Of a stretch of 64,000 nucleotides of DNA, positions 54,951-64,000 are shown in pieces. Source of the DNA: Natrinema halophilum (GTDB taxonomy: Archaea; Halobacteriota; Halobacteria; Halobacteriales; Natrialbaceae); NCBI RefSeq assembly GCF_013402815.2, contig NZ_CP084880.1, positions 124,001-188,000 on the forward strand, read 5' to 3'. A program made the translations under genes and the position numbers. The first letter of the stretch is position 1. Each line of letters starts with the position of its first letter. The notes below the pieces were generated by a model, which saw nothing but the letters and a program-made list of their open reading frames with translations, did no database searches and was not told the origin of the DNA.

Positions 54951-55373
54951 TTACTTTGTTATCACCGTTACAGGAGTGTCCGAATTCAATAACACAGATT
55001 GTGTAACGCTACCGAATAAGGCTTTGCCGGCAGGTGATCGTTTCCGACCACCCATAACGATCCGGTCAGCGTCGATTTCGTTGGCAACAATGACAATCGC
55101 TTCTGCTGGGTTCGCATGCCTTCGTTGCACCTCCACGGTGATCTCTGCATCTTCTAATACGTCTCTTACCCGCTTAAGACTCGAGGGAAAATTTTCTTCG
55201 TCATACCACTCGTCAGACGTTACGACTGCCTCGTTCCGGACTTCCATTTCTTCTTCAACGTTCAGAATCGTAGCGTGTACAGTTTCTGCTGCTTCGGGTA
55301 ATGAGGTGACGACCTCTGCTGCAGCAGCTGAACGTTCCTCGTCAGAGTCGATCGGTAGTAATACTCGGAACAC
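54951..55373 (-). CDS. Universal stress protein (UspA family)
   Basis: 140 residues with one Usp domain: FRVLLPIDSDEERSAAAAEV, then an alpha/beta core, and the ATP-binding GGRKRSPAGKALFGSVTQSV (GxxG-9x-G(S/T) pattern) before VTVITK. Haloarchaea have many paralogues; a stress-linked or regulatory role is usual and the partner is unknown. AT-rich flanks. Confidence 0.92.
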   Translation of the reverse strand: MFRVLLPIDSDEERSAAAAEVVTSLPEAAETVHATILNVEEEMEVRNEAVVTSDEWYDEENFPSSLKRVRDVLEDAEITVEVQRRHANPAEAIVIVANEIDADRIVMGGRKRSPAGKALFGSVTQSVLLNSDTPVTVITK

Positions 55374-56244
55374 AATCTCGAAATTGTTGTGAAAAGAGAA
55401 AAGGTTTTCCGCCCATTATTCAACATTTATACCATTTTATACTGTATATGTCCGTTCGATTATTAATATTGTGGCATACGTATAGTGTGGACGGCGGTGA
55501 TTGCTCTACTAGTCCCAGAACGAAAGCGATCACCACGGATTTCTACGTGAGACACTAAAAGTAGTTGCTGCGCATGGTTAGGGGAGAAACCACTCTTTGT
55601 TGCGGTATCGCTCGACGGGGGCGGGTTGTCGGCCAATCCTACTCGAGAGAGTGCAGTCAGATAGCCGTCGAAATCGACGAGAAACACAGTACCGGTGAAA
55701 ACGTGACTCACGGACGATTGGTCGAGAAACGCAGCGGTTAGATCAGTGATTCGGCGACTGAAGGCTGCGACGTCGAAAATCGGAATCGAGTCGATGTCTC
55801 TTGTAGTATCCCCCAAATCCGTTCGCTATTGATCCTGCCGGCGGACACATTAGTTGTGATCCCTGACGACTTCGCCGTCCTCTGAAAATCCCGCTGCGGA
55901 TGTGGGACACGGGAGCGAATTGTTCGTGAACGACTGCGGGGCTAGAACGGTGACAGCTACCCGACGTACTCGTTGCCGGATTTTTCGATCAGGCTGTTCG
56001 ACGTCGCCTGTGCGAAGAATCGACCGTGTCACTCGTAGCGAACGGTCGGTCGCGTATCACCATTTACTCACGGTCAAGCGATGTACAAATTTCGTCATGC
56101 AGCTCTCGCTGAGTCGGGCTGCGAGCGACGTAGCTACCTCATCACTCCGATTTGCTTGTTTCGCAATATAGTTTCTCGAGGTGCTGCGGTACCGACAGAA
56201 ATCGTGTTAACGTATCAAACTGAAAGTGACGGTGAGACAGAATC
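55374..56244. other. Gap with a doubtful frame
   Basis: A reverse frame at 55463-55816 (TTG start; DIDSIPIFDVAAFSRRITDL, then VFTGTVFLVDFDGYLTALSR) might be a small protein or decayed sequence; I do not recognise it. Nothing else is supported between UspA and the dehalogenase. Confidence 0.35.
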
Positions 56245-56931
56245 CTATTTGGCAGAAAGTATATCGGCTATTTCGTCGAAATCACGCACCTCACTGTCGA
56301 TCTCACCGTCAAATGGGCGCAATCCTTGCGGTTGGTCCTTCCTGTTGACCCAGATACCTTGCATTCCCGCGTGCATTGCACCCTGAACATCATACCACGC
56401 CGCACTACAGTGAACGATGTTCTCTGGATACTCGCCTGTACGCCGTGCCGCATATTTGTAAAGGCGAGAATGGGGTTTGTACGTCTTTATTTCATCAGCA
56501 CTGATAACGTCGGTCAAAACGTGGTCAATTTCCGCATTCTCGACCATTGAATCCAGAACGTCGTGATCTCCGTTCGAAAGAATATAGAGGTCGTACCCCA
56601 TGTCGCTCAGCCGTTCCATTCCGGCTCGAACATCGTCAAACGGGTCCAAGCGATGATATATACTGCCAATCTGGTCCAGATCCTCATCAGTATAGGGGAC
56701 GTCGAGCATCTCGAAAACGTATCGAAGCGCCTGTTTGTTTATTTCTTCATGGGGGACGTAGCCGATAAAGTTAGCCAAGGGCCGAAACCTGCTTATCTGT
56801 GTTCGCCACAACTGAGATGTGAGTTCCGGATCCTCTACGTACTCCGCTAAGACGCTACTTACGTCGACGTCAACTATAGTACTAAATGAATCAAACATAA
56901 CCGTATCTACACGTCCACTATCGACTGTCAT
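56245..56931 (-). CDS. Haloacid dehalogenase, type II
   Basis: 228 residues from ATG 56931. HAD motif I VMFDSFSTIVDVD (nucleophile Asp near 14), motif II YILSNGD, motif III Lys in KTYKPHSRLYKY, motif IV near HCSAAWYDVQGAMHAGMQG and WVNRKDQP. These fit L-2-haloacid dehalogenases, which hydrolyse 2-haloalkanoates; other phosphatase-like activities are possible. The last gene of the leftward 56-64 kb set. A dead paralogue lies at 32762-33444. Confidence 0.88.
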   Translation of the reverse strand: MTVDSGRVDTVMFDSFSTIVDVDVSSVLAEYVEDPELTSQLWRTQISRFRPLANFIGYVPHEEINKQALRYVFEMLDVPYTDEDLDQIGSIYHRLDPFDDVRAGMERLSDMGYDLYILSNGDHDVLDSMVENAEIDHVLTDVISADEIKTYKPHSRLYKYAARRTGEYPENIVHCSAAWYDVQGAMHAGMQGIWVNRKDQPQGLRPFDGEIDSEVRDFDEIADILSAK

Positions 56932-57156
56932 ACAAGAACCCCATCTGTACACACGGTAATAAATACCACCTTCCGGTACATCGTAGCCTATAGTGAAATT
57001 TTAGAGAACGGCTCTGATAGCAGTAGGCAACAACACTCAACGTCTTGTTCAATAGCGTATTCGAACGAACACCGCTGTAATATTTGATCTTCTCACCAGT
57101 TCGATCACAAACAGAGCCGCTGACGGACTGACCTCAAGAAACGAATATGTCGATAG

Positions 57157-59121
57157 TTAATTAGCAGATATATACTTTCTCGCCTTTCCGATAGGTGTTG
57201 GTGTGATTATCAAGTACAATATCACGATGGCAATCGATCCTCCCAGAGAGAGTAATTGACTGGGATAAATCATCGTAACAATCCCGACGGCGAAAAGCAG
57301 GACCCGAATACCGGACATATATTTCCCGTCGATATCAGACCACATGTTATCATAGTTGATGGCGTACACGACGCCACACGCTCCGATGAAAATGAACAAT
57401 CCGATGGTGATTTTCTGAACTGGCGTACCAGTGATAACCTCGGGTCGGAAGATAAAAGAATAGGGTAATATGAATAGGGACGCAGATATTTTCATCGCCT
57501 CGAAACCGGTTTTCCAGAAGTCGCTGTTCGCGATTCCAGTTGTGACGGCGACTGAGGTGGCAATTGGGGGTGTGATCGCTGCCAGAATCGCAGAGTAGAA
57601 CACGAAAAAGTGAGCAGCCATCTCCGGCACTCCCAACTGATTGATCAAGGTGGGAGCGATGAGTGTTGCAACGATAAGATATGCTGCCACCGTAGGCATC
57701 CCCATACCGAGGACAATACATATGACCATAGCCAAAATCGAAGCAGACAGCAAGAATCCACCAGAAACACCCATTATTGCGAGGGACAAGGAACCGGGCA
57801 CGCCGGTTACTAATAGAATGTCGACCACGCCATTAATTGCTGCAAGAATAATCGCGATAGGAATAAGCGTTTCCGCAGCAACGACGAGACCATCTTTGAG
57901 ATCTATAGCCGCAATCTTCGCGTTTTCTGCAATTCCAGAAAGTGATTTCGAAGACGGTTTCGCGATCCGAACGAGGGAGCCCGAGATCATCAACGCGATA
58001 GAAGAGTAGAGTGCAGCTGACAGAACGGTCCACTGTGCGATCCCGAGGAAGTAAACAAGTAGGGCGAAGGGGAAGAGAAACTGCGCACTCTCGATCATGA
58101 GCGTCCGCTTCGATTTTGGTTCCACAGATTCAGTAGAGACATCTGACTGGGATATCTGAGGAACGGAAATGAAGTGAACGGAGATTGCGATCGTCCCGAC
58201 GAGAATTAGTCCAGGCACAAATCCAGCAGCGATCACTTCTAAATAGGACACTGATAGAATCGCTGCAATGACGAAGGCCGTCGCTCCCATTATTGGGGGA
58301 AGAACTTGCCCCGCGGTAGAGGCGACTGATTCGATACCCGCTGCAGTCTCAGATTTCATGCCGTTCTTTTTCATCAATGGAATCGTCACTGCACCAGTCA
58401 TCGCAGAGTTGGCCGCTGTACTTCCATTGATCATCCCCATAATCATGCTAGCGACTACGGCAGACTGCGCTACGCCGGATTTTATGTGCTTAGACACAGT
58501 GAGGGAAAAACGGATCATCAAATCGAACGCTCCGTACCCCTCCAAAAGGCCTGCAAACAAAATGAATAGTGCGATCCAGGCAGCCGTCAAACGCGTTAGG
58601 AATCCGAAGAAACCCTCAATATCGAGGACCAGAAGCTGTACCATCCGACCGAGTGGGATACCGCCGTGCCCCAGAATACCAGGGATGTAGTTTCCATAAA
58701 GACCGTATACTAAGCCAGCAAGAATTATCATAACGAAGTTCCATCCGTACGCCCGATAGACGAAATATATCGCTGCCGGAACGAATATTTTCGCCATAGT
58801 TAGCTCATGGCTGAGAGCATAGCCGACTCGAACCGTATAGAGGACAGTAAAGTTGTCAAACATGTATATACATACTCCGACCACAGCAACTCCAGATATG
58901 GCGAGTAGTACAACATCTACTACGTTATTCTCCTCTAGTGCATCGCTCAACTCGCTAAGGAAAAAAAGGAAAAAGACCGCGCCAAGAAATGCAACACCTA
59001 CTTTTGCTCGCGCTGTGCTCTGGGTGAAGGCATAGTAAAGTAGCCCAATCCAAAAGACAACAGCTGCTATAGAAAATGTTGTCTCAACACCCTTTGATAA
59101 ACTAGTCATTCTCTTGTTCAT
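57157..59121 (-). CDS. TRAP transporter fused permease (TAXI-type)
   Basis: 654 residues, about 16-18 membrane segments, the fused 4TM-12TM form of DctQ/DctM used with TAXI binding proteins. Diagnostic segments: YVLYGLYGNYIPGILGHGGI region, LEGYGAFDLMIRFSLTVSKH, GMINGSTAANSAMTGAVTIP, TAGQVLPPIMGATAFVIAAI and VLGMGMPTVAAYLIVATLIA. It drives uptake of an organic acid with the ion gradient. Starts 33 bases after the TAXI gene. A second in-frame ATG lies four codons later. Confidence 0.93.
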   Translation of the reverse strand: MNKRMTSLSKGVETTFSIAAVVFWIGLLYYAFTQSTARAKVGVAFLGAVFFLFFLSELSDALEENNVVDVVLLAISGVAVVGVCIYMFDNFTVLYTVRVGYALSHELTMAKIFVPAAIYFVYRAYGWNFVMIILAGLVYGLYGNYIPGILGHGGIPLGRMVQLLVLDIEGFFGFLTRLTAAWIALFILFAGLLEGYGAFDLMIRFSLTVSKHIKSGVAQSAVVASMIMGMINGSTAANSAMTGAVTIPLMKKNGMKSETAAGIESVASTAGQVLPPIMGATAFVIAAILSVSYLEVIAAGFVPGLILVGTIAISVHFISVPQISQSDVSTESVEPKSKRTLMIESAQFLFPFALLVYFLGIAQWTVLSAALYSSIALMISGSLVRIAKPSSKSLSGIAENAKIAAIDLKDGLVVAAETLIPIAIILAAINGVVDILLVTGVPGSLSLAIMGVSGGFLLSASILAMVICIVLGMGMPTVAAYLIVATLIAPTLINQLGVPEMAAHFFVFYSAILAAITPPIATSVAVTTGIANSDFWKTGFEAMKISASLFILPYSFIFRPEVITGTPVQKITIGLFIFIGACGVVYAINYDNMWSDIDGKYMSGIRVLLFAVGIVTMIYPSQLLSLGGSIAIVILYLIITPTPIGKARKYISAN

Positions 59122-59154
59122 TTTAAATCTTCTATATGCGAGTGGGATTAAGAG

Positions 59155-60207
59155 TTAGTCTTTCTGGGTCTCTTCGCCAACTTCGAGAGAGTCATCCCAG
59201 GCATCATTTTCCTTCAGGTAATTCGCAACTCCACGATGAACTGGTTGGTCCTGAAGGTACCCAGCTTTGAGGCCACCGGGTTCCGTGAATTCCGAGAAGT
59301 TCGAGTCGGCCTCCAAGATATAATCGTTGTGTTCAACAGCGACTCGCGCAATCTCTTGGATCTTATCTTCCGAGACATACCCTCCGAATCTGAATTGGTA
59401 TGCCTGTAGCCAAGCAGGTAAGCTGTCATAGCCGAGATCGTTGTTGAAATCAAACGAACTGGGCTCGACCGTTGTATATGGAACGCCCGGCGTGTCTTTG
59501 ATCGCCTGCTCCCAACTATCAGTTCCCTGGATGCCTTTCAATTCAACTCGGGAGTCGACTTGTTTCACCCATCCTGGGAGGCCTTTCCGATTAATGCCGT
59601 AGATAAATAGCGCGTCGACCCGGCCTTCCTCCAGTGCGCCGGGGACGTCGCTCCGGCTCATCTGGAGCTTCGAAATATCCTCCCAGAGGCCAGCCGATTT
59701 AAGCACTGCGTCTACTGGGGGTCGGACACCCACTCCCGGTGGATTGAGGTAGACATTCTTCCCTTTCAGATCGTCAATCGTTTCGATGTCCGTATCTTTG
59801 CGCGCAAGGGGGAACATCTGTACAGTAAGATACTGGAATCCCTGCTGCGGAACGTCCTCTACAGACTGGTCTTCGAAAGGACCAGTTCCAGCATACGCGT
59901 CAGGTGCTGAGAAGTTATCGTAGCCACCGCCGTCGGTTTGTCCTCTGTCAAACAGACGGAAATTAGCAGGTCCGGCTCCTGGGGTTTGGGTCGTGTTTAT
60001 CTGAACAGAGTCACTGTATTCGTTCAGTGCTCGCTTGATTGCTTGCCCCGCAGCCATCGTTGCTGATCCTTGTGTGGAACAGCCTAGCGTGATTTCTCCG
60101 TCATCTGATGATTGGTTGTTCCCGGTACAACCGGCGATACCGACAGCAACTGCACTCGCTGAAGTTTTCAGAATTGTACGTCTATCGAAATTGCCACTGT
60201 GGGCCAT
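59155..60207 (-). CDS. TAXI-family TRAP solute-binding lipoprotein
   Basis: 350 residues. DRRTILKTSASAVAVGIAGC is a twin-arginine-like signal with lipobox (Cys about 27). The mature part (LGCSTQGSATMAAGQAIKRA, TQTPGAGPANFRLFDRGQTD, LKGKNVYLNPPGVGVRPPVD, SRSDVPGALEEGRVDALFIY) is the TAXI class of substrate-binding proteins, which feed fused TRAP permeases. Ligand unknown; usual ones are carboxylates or glutamate-like acids. Confidence 0.93.
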   Translation of the reverse strand: MAHSGNFDRRTILKTSASAVAVGIAGCTGNNQSSDDGEITLGCSTQGSATMAAGQAIKRALNEYSDSVQINTTQTPGAGPANFRLFDRGQTDGGGYDNFSAPDAYAGTGPFEDQSVEDVPQQGFQYLTVQMFPLARKDTDIETIDDLKGKNVYLNPPGVGVRPPVDAVLKSAGLWEDISKLQMSRSDVPGALEEGRVDALFIYGINRKGLPGWVKQVDSRVELKGIQGTDSWEQAIKDTPGVPYTTVEPSSFDFNNDLGYDSLPAWLQAYQFRFGGYVSEDKIQEIARVAVEHNDYILEADSNFSEFTEPGGLKAGYLQDQPVHRGVANYLKENDAWDDSLEVGEETQKD

Positions 60208-60373
60208 ATTAACCCTCCTCTCGCATAACCAAATAAAGATTATGTATATTTACTGTGAGATACTGGATGTGATTGAGTTTCTTACCGATCCACGTGACTT
60301 TAGGAGACCTGTGATGATCGTAGATGATTCGGTTTACCGATATCCGTTAGTAATATACAAGCCGGGCGGATTC

Positions 60374-61393
60374 TTAGAGGCTAGACAATACATCAGAACC
60401 CATCTTCTCGATGAAGCGTCGTTGAATATCGGGCTCAGTAGCCATCAAAACACCATCTGCGCCAATCTGTTCCAGTTCTCGGATTTGGGTGATGCATTCA
60501 CTGGGCGTTCCGACAATGGCAAACCGGTCTGCGAAAAATCCAGAGAGGCCTAACTCGCTGATAATTTCATCGTTAGCAGTGTTCTTGTCGTGATAGCCAC
60601 TGTGTGATTTGTACTCTGCCATAAACGATTCAATCTGATCTCTATACGAATCTGGAATTGTTTTTCTATTGGACGGGATCTTCAATGAAACGTTAGCGTA
60701 GTTCGCTAATGAGGTCTCTATTTCTGCTATCGCTGCCGATCGATCATCTGCCACGTTTGCTCGGACCTTTACCCATTTCTCGATATCAGCCGGGTCCCGG
60801 CCAACGTTCTCTGCAGCGGTAGTAATCCGGCTTATAGAATCGCGTACCAGGTCCGGGTGCGGCCCGTTAAAGATCACACCGTCCGCAATCTCTCCAGCGA
60901 GTCGCTGCATCTTCGGCCCTTCTGCAGCCATGATGATTGGGACAGTGAAACCCTCGTGCTCGTGGCGCACCCAATCTAAGGCATAAGTGGACCCGTCATA
61001 TTCCACCTCTTTCCCCCGACAGAGTGAACGGATTGTCGATACTGCATCCTCTATCTCCGAAAGCGTGGCTGGAGTTTTTCCTACCGAATCTACTGCGCTG
61101 TGGCCCGTACCGATCCCTAAAACGGCACCTCTATCAGCGAGTTCGGCTATCGAACAAATACCGCCTGCTGTTACGGCGGGATGTCTGGTAACTGGATTCG
61201 TCACCATCGGTCCGGGGACGAGATCTTCCGTGTTGTTTGCTACGAGAGCCAAACTAGAGTATATATCCCGAAACAACAACTGTGAGTCCGTAAGTCCGAA
61301 TAGGTCGAAACCGATCGCTTCGCTTCGCTGTGCATCTGCGAGCATCTTCTCTGGCGAACCGTTGTGCCAGAAGTAGTGCATTCCGATTTTCAT
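60374..61393 (-). CDS. LLM-class F420/flavin-dependent oxidoreductase
   Basis: 339 residues with a luciferase-like TIM barrel: GMHYFWHNGSPEKMLADAQR, FDLFGLTDSQLLFRDIYSSL, LVPGPMVTNPVTRHPAVTAG, LGIGTGHSAVDSVGKTPATL and PIIMAAEGPKMQRLAGEIAD. The MER/F420-type pattern suits coenzyme F420, which haloarchaea make, although FMN use cannot be excluded. It could be a monooxygenase or a hydride-transfer enzyme. Partner of the partial gene at the window edge. Confidence 0.88.
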   Translation of the reverse strand: MKIGMHYFWHNGSPEKMLADAQRSEAIGFDLFGLTDSQLLFRDIYSSLALVANNTEDLVPGPMVTNPVTRHPAVTAGGICSIAELADRGAVLGIGTGHSAVDSVGKTPATLSEIEDAVSTIRSLCRGKEVEYDGSTYALDWVRHEHEGFTVPIIMAAEGPKMQRLAGEIADGVIFNGPHPDLVRDSISRITTAAENVGRDPADIEKWVKVRANVADDRSAAIAEIETSLANYANVSLKIPSNRKTIPDSYRDQIESFMAEYKSHSGYHDKNTANDEIISELGLSGFFADRFAIVGTPSECITQIRELEQIGADGVLMATEPDIQRRFIEKMGSDVLSSL

Positions 61394-61496
61394 ATGTGAT
61401 TGGATTTTATCGTGCTGATGTTACCGCCCGACGACTAGTGTCGAATGTGTCGGCAGATGAAAAAGCAAAATCGAGGAAATCCTCTGCTGTTATTCT

Positions 61497-62906
61497 TCAG
61501 TTTCCAACGACTATGGATCGCGTCTGAAGATATGCATCAAGCCCCTGACGCGAATGTTCCTTTCCGATACCACTTTGTTTTAGCCCACCAAACGGCAATT
61601 CGTTACGTTCGATCTGTCTAGCATTGATCCAGGTGTAGCCGGCTTCGAGTTCTTCTGCAACTCGCTTGCCCTTTGAGATATCACGGGTCCAAACGCTGGA
61701 GCCGAGACCATAGATCGTGTCATTTGCACGCTCAATCGCATCATCAAGGTCGCTGAACGTATAAATCGGAAGAACGGGCCCGAAGCACTCTTCGTTGGAG
61801 ATTTTTGCTTCCTCGCTCACGTCCTCGAGTAACGTTGGTTCGTAGAAATAACCGGTTTCGTGCTCTTCGGATCTTCCACCACCCGTCAGCACCGTTGCGC
61901 CACGGCTTACGGCATCGTCGACGAATTCGTCCATTTCGTCGGCTAACCAATCTGCGTGCAGTGGGCCAATCATCGCGTCGTCAAGGCCGTTTCCAAGGGC
62001 CAGCCCTTCGACTTTCGACTCAAGTTCGTCGACGAACGATTCGGCGATCGACTCATGAACGAACAGTCTCTTGATGGCGAGGCAAGCCTGGCCATTGTTA
62101 AAGAATCGCCCCACCGAAGCCGCTCGGACTGCGTCATCAAACTCAGCGTCTTCGCAGACGATCATCGGATCTGACCCGCCCAGCTCGAGGGTGACTGGCT
62201 TTAACGTACTTGCTGCAGATCGCATAACGGTTCGTCCAGCGTCGGTCGACCCGGTGAATCCGACTTTCTTGATGTCATCATGCTCTACGATCGCGTTTCC
62301 GACAGTACTTCCATCGCCAGTGACGATGTTGATTGCTCCGGCCGGTAGCCCAGCTGATTCCATCAGCTCCGTTACGCGGATAGTCGTGAGTGGAGTCGTC
62401 GATGCTGGCTTTATTACCATTGTATTCCCGGCAGCAAGTCCCGGAGCGATCTTATTTCCAAAGAGGGATATAGGGAAGTTCCACGGAGTGATGCCACCAC
62501 AGACACCGTATGGTTCTTTTACGACGATTCCTGTTTCCCCGTGGGCAAGCGAGGTCTGTTCTCCCCGAATATCACGCGCGAGCCCAGCATTGTACCGCAG
62601 TGTCCGGATAAACTGCTGTAATTCAAGCTTCGATTCGCGGACTGGTTTTCCCTGCTCTTTCGTAAGGAGAACGGCCAGATCATCAATTTCAGATTCGATG
62701 CGGTCGGCTGCCGCTGAGAGCGTAGCACCTCGATCGATTGCATCGGTCTCGGACCACTCTTCGAACGTATCCCACGCTGCTTCGACAGCGGTATCGACGT
62801 CTTCCACCGTTCCTTTCGGGGTAGTGTCAACAATTTCTTCCGTCGCTGGATTTACTACAGAGATCGTACTGTCTCTATCACTCACTACGCTGCCATTGAT
62901 CAACAT
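61497..62906 (-). CDS. Aldehyde dehydrogenase (succinate-semialdehyde type)
   Basis: 469 residues. PYGVCGGITPWNFPISLFGN (cofactor/oxyanion region), KVGFTGSTDAGRTVM, LELGGSDPMIVCEDAEFDDA (general-base Glu) and FFNNGQACLAIKRLFVHES (nucleophilic Cys about 275) are complete. Closest in pattern to succinate-semialdehyde/aliphatic aldehyde dehydrogenases using NAD(P). It would oxidise an aldehyde released by the neighbouring LLM enzymes. Confidence 0.93.
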   Translation of the reverse strand: MLINGSVVSDRDSTISVVNPATEEIVDTTPKGTVEDVDTAVEAAWDTFEEWSETDAIDRGATLSAAADRIESEIDDLAVLLTKEQGKPVRESKLELQQFIRTLRYNAGLARDIRGEQTSLAHGETGIVVKEPYGVCGGITPWNFPISLFGNKIAPGLAAGNTMVIKPASTTPLTTIRVTELMESAGLPAGAINIVTGDGSTVGNAIVEHDDIKKVGFTGSTDAGRTVMRSAASTLKPVTLELGGSDPMIVCEDAEFDDAVRAASVGRFFNNGQACLAIKRLFVHESIAESFVDELESKVEGLALGNGLDDAMIGPLHADWLADEMDEFVDDAVSRGATVLTGGGRSEEHETGYFYEPTLLEDVSEEAKISNEECFGPVLPIYTFSDLDDAIERANDTIYGLGSSVWTRDISKGKRVAEELEAGYTWINARQIERNELPFGGLKQSGIGKEHSRQGLDAYLQTRSIVVGN

Positions 62907-63005
62907 ATAGCAAGAAAAACGAACTAAGCCGTCTTATAGGTTATGGTTGGTATCGATAAAACTGATCTGTGAGATATGATGGAGGGTCCTACAGGGCGGA
63001 CTTAC

Positions 63006-63821
63006 TCACAGAGAGTGTGGGCCGATACCACGGCGCTGTTGTTCGATTAGCAAAACATGGTTCGGATTGACGTTCCCGAGATTTACATCCGTACCAATAT
63101 TCTCGACAAACCAACCGGATACCTCCATCACTTCAGCAAAACTCCCCAATGGCACTTCGAAGAGGACTTTTTCTTTTCCAACTGTGTCAAGAATTGTGTG
63201 GATCTTTTCTACGTACCCATCGTCAACCGACTCGTTCCGTCCGGAAATCGCCGATTCAACCTCTTCCATCTCGTAAATCACAATATCAGCACCGGCGTCG
63301 AGACAGGCAGTCATTTCGTCGATGACGGCATCCGATTTGAGGCTTTCACCATCCGTTTCGGAAGCCTTTTTTCCAATCTCTGCATGGACGTGAAGTCCAT
63401 TTCTTGCGGCGTCAGCGATCAAATCTGTCTTTTTCTCGATCGTCATATCGATCGCTGTCGAAGAGACTTCCACACCTGGACAGCCTGCGGCTGTAACGGC
63501 CTCGAAGAACTCCGCTTCTTGCCCATCAGCGACGGCAGCCTCGAGGAAATTGCCGCCAGTAAACGCGATGATATCGTTCTGATCGAGCAACGCAAGTTTT
63601 TCCGACATTACGTCTGGTTGTTGGAACGGAAACGATGACCAGACGATCTTGTACCAGTCGATCCACTCGCCAGCTACCTCGATTAAATCTTCCAGTCCGT
63701 TTTTTCCACCGACGTTAAACGGGCCATCCCCGATCACCATCGTCAACCCAGTTTGTCGTGGTTTCGTTTCCCGCTCGTCTATCATGAAGTCAAAACGGCT
63801 ATCTAGACTATGTTCTGCCAT
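63006..63821 (-). CDS. ComA-like phosphosulfolactate synthase family protein
   Basis: 271 residues, TIM-barrel: MVIGDGPFNVGGKNGLEDLI, EWIDWYKIVWSSFPFQQPDV, IIAFTGGNFLEAAVADGQEA, CPGVEVSSTAIDMTIEKKTD and VLFEVPLGSFAEVMEVSGWF. It belongs to the same family as 40239-41072 but the two differ greatly. In methanogens the enzyme forms phosphosulfolactate from PEP and sulfite; the reverse would release sulfite. The biological reaction here is unknown. Confidence 0.8.
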   Translation of the reverse strand: MAEHSLDSRFDFMIDERETKPRQTGLTMVIGDGPFNVGGKNGLEDLIEVAGEWIDWYKIVWSSFPFQQPDVMSEKLALLDQNDIIAFTGGNFLEAAVADGQEAEFFEAVTAAGCPGVEVSSTAIDMTIEKKTDLIADAARNGLHVHAEIGKKASETDGESLKSDAVIDEMTACLDAGADIVIYEMEEVESAISGRNESVDDGYVEKIHTILDTVGKEKVLFEVPLGSFAEVMEVSGWFVENIGTDVNLGNVNPNHVLLIEQQRRGIGPHSL

Positions 63822-63922
63822 AGTAATCCATCAAACCACATTTACTTATATCTAACTCTAAGGTACACCTGTTCGGGTTGGCTTGCCTGGTCGTTTTCGA
63901 GTGTTGCTCATACCGCTGGCCG

Positions 63923-64000
63923 TTAGACGTGTGGCAAAACCTCGTCTCCGAGCAGTCGGAGTGACTCCATCGTTCGTTCGTGGGAGAGACCTGGCCACTG
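63923..64000 (-). CDS. LLM-class oxidoreductase, C-terminal end only
   Basis: The 25 last codons are present: SHERTMESLRLLGDEVLPHV and a TAA. The ending xSLxLxGxEVLPHV is highly typical of luciferase-like MER-type enzymes. The rest lies beyond the window. It is upstream of the ComA-like gene on the same strand, so the cluster continues. Confidence 0.65.
   Translation of the reverse strand, partial: QWPGLSHERTMESLRLLGDEVLPHV

Overview
The window is haloarchaeal (class Halobacteria). The proteins are strongly acidic. Secreted proteins carry twin-arginine signals followed by lipoboxes. Regulators are of haloarchaeal types (HalOD1, DUF7344-like, HTH-10 remnant), genes overlap as ATGA/GTGA, and several genes look leaderless. 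The many decayed genes, TnpB remnants and plasmid-type modules suggest a megaplasmid or a plastic chromosomal region. No rRNA, tRNA or CRISPR array was seen.

Region 1 (1-15 kb) is a compact set of catabolic genes. It holds an acyl-CoA dehydrogenase cut by the window edge, an MFS transporter, an enoyl-CoA hydratase followed by a two-gene AtuA-type pair with overlapping codons, an IclR regulator and a divergent SDR. It continues with E1-alpha, E1-beta and E2 of a 2-oxoacid dehydrogenase complex, a second enoyl-CoA hydratase, an NtaA-type flavin monooxygenase, a PaaI thioesterase and an NADPH:FMN reductase. Together they look like uptake and CoA-dependent breakdown of a branched-chain or isoprenoid acid. 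No E3 is present in the window.

Region 2 (15-30 kb) has plasmid character. It contains a ParA-like ATPase lacking its P-loop, an overlapping partner gene, TTACTGGAAA repeats, a sigma-4-like HTH regulator behind a palindromic operator, and a PIN-domain toxin/antitoxin-like pair. It also has a beta-helix protein, a RecA-like protein without Walker A, and a four-gene overlapping cassette (26.7-27.9 kb) followed by a coiled-coil protein. An AT-rich, repeat-bearing gap of 1.3 kb follows.

Region 3 (30-50 kb) is a gene graveyard. Broken genes include an MBL-fold hydrolase, a haloacid dehalogenase, an integrase, a PQQ-type protein, MmgE/PrpD, DoxX and several membrane proteins. Intact genes stand among them: a CoA-binding protein, a peroxiredoxin, a cupredoxin lipoprotein, a DUF7546-like membrane protein, a ComA-like protein, a VOC dioxygenase and a Gly/Met-rich protein. 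TnpB remnants lie at 43.7, 47.8-49.0 and 54.5 kb. One has a conserved-looking multi-stem RNA region at its 3' side, and a three-hairpin repeat occurs at 15.3 and 47.1 kb.

Region 4 (49-64 kb) holds an RND/MMPL exporter, a sulfite oxidase and a UspA protein. These are followed by a same-strand set of HAD dehalogenase, TRAP permease, TAXI binding protein, LLM oxidoreductase, aldehyde dehydrogenase, ComA-like protein and a second LLM protein cut by the window edge. This is the most promising undescribed pathway. One reading is import and oxidation of an organic acid or sulfonate, with sulfite handled by the ComA-like fold and the sulfite oxidase; that reading is inference.
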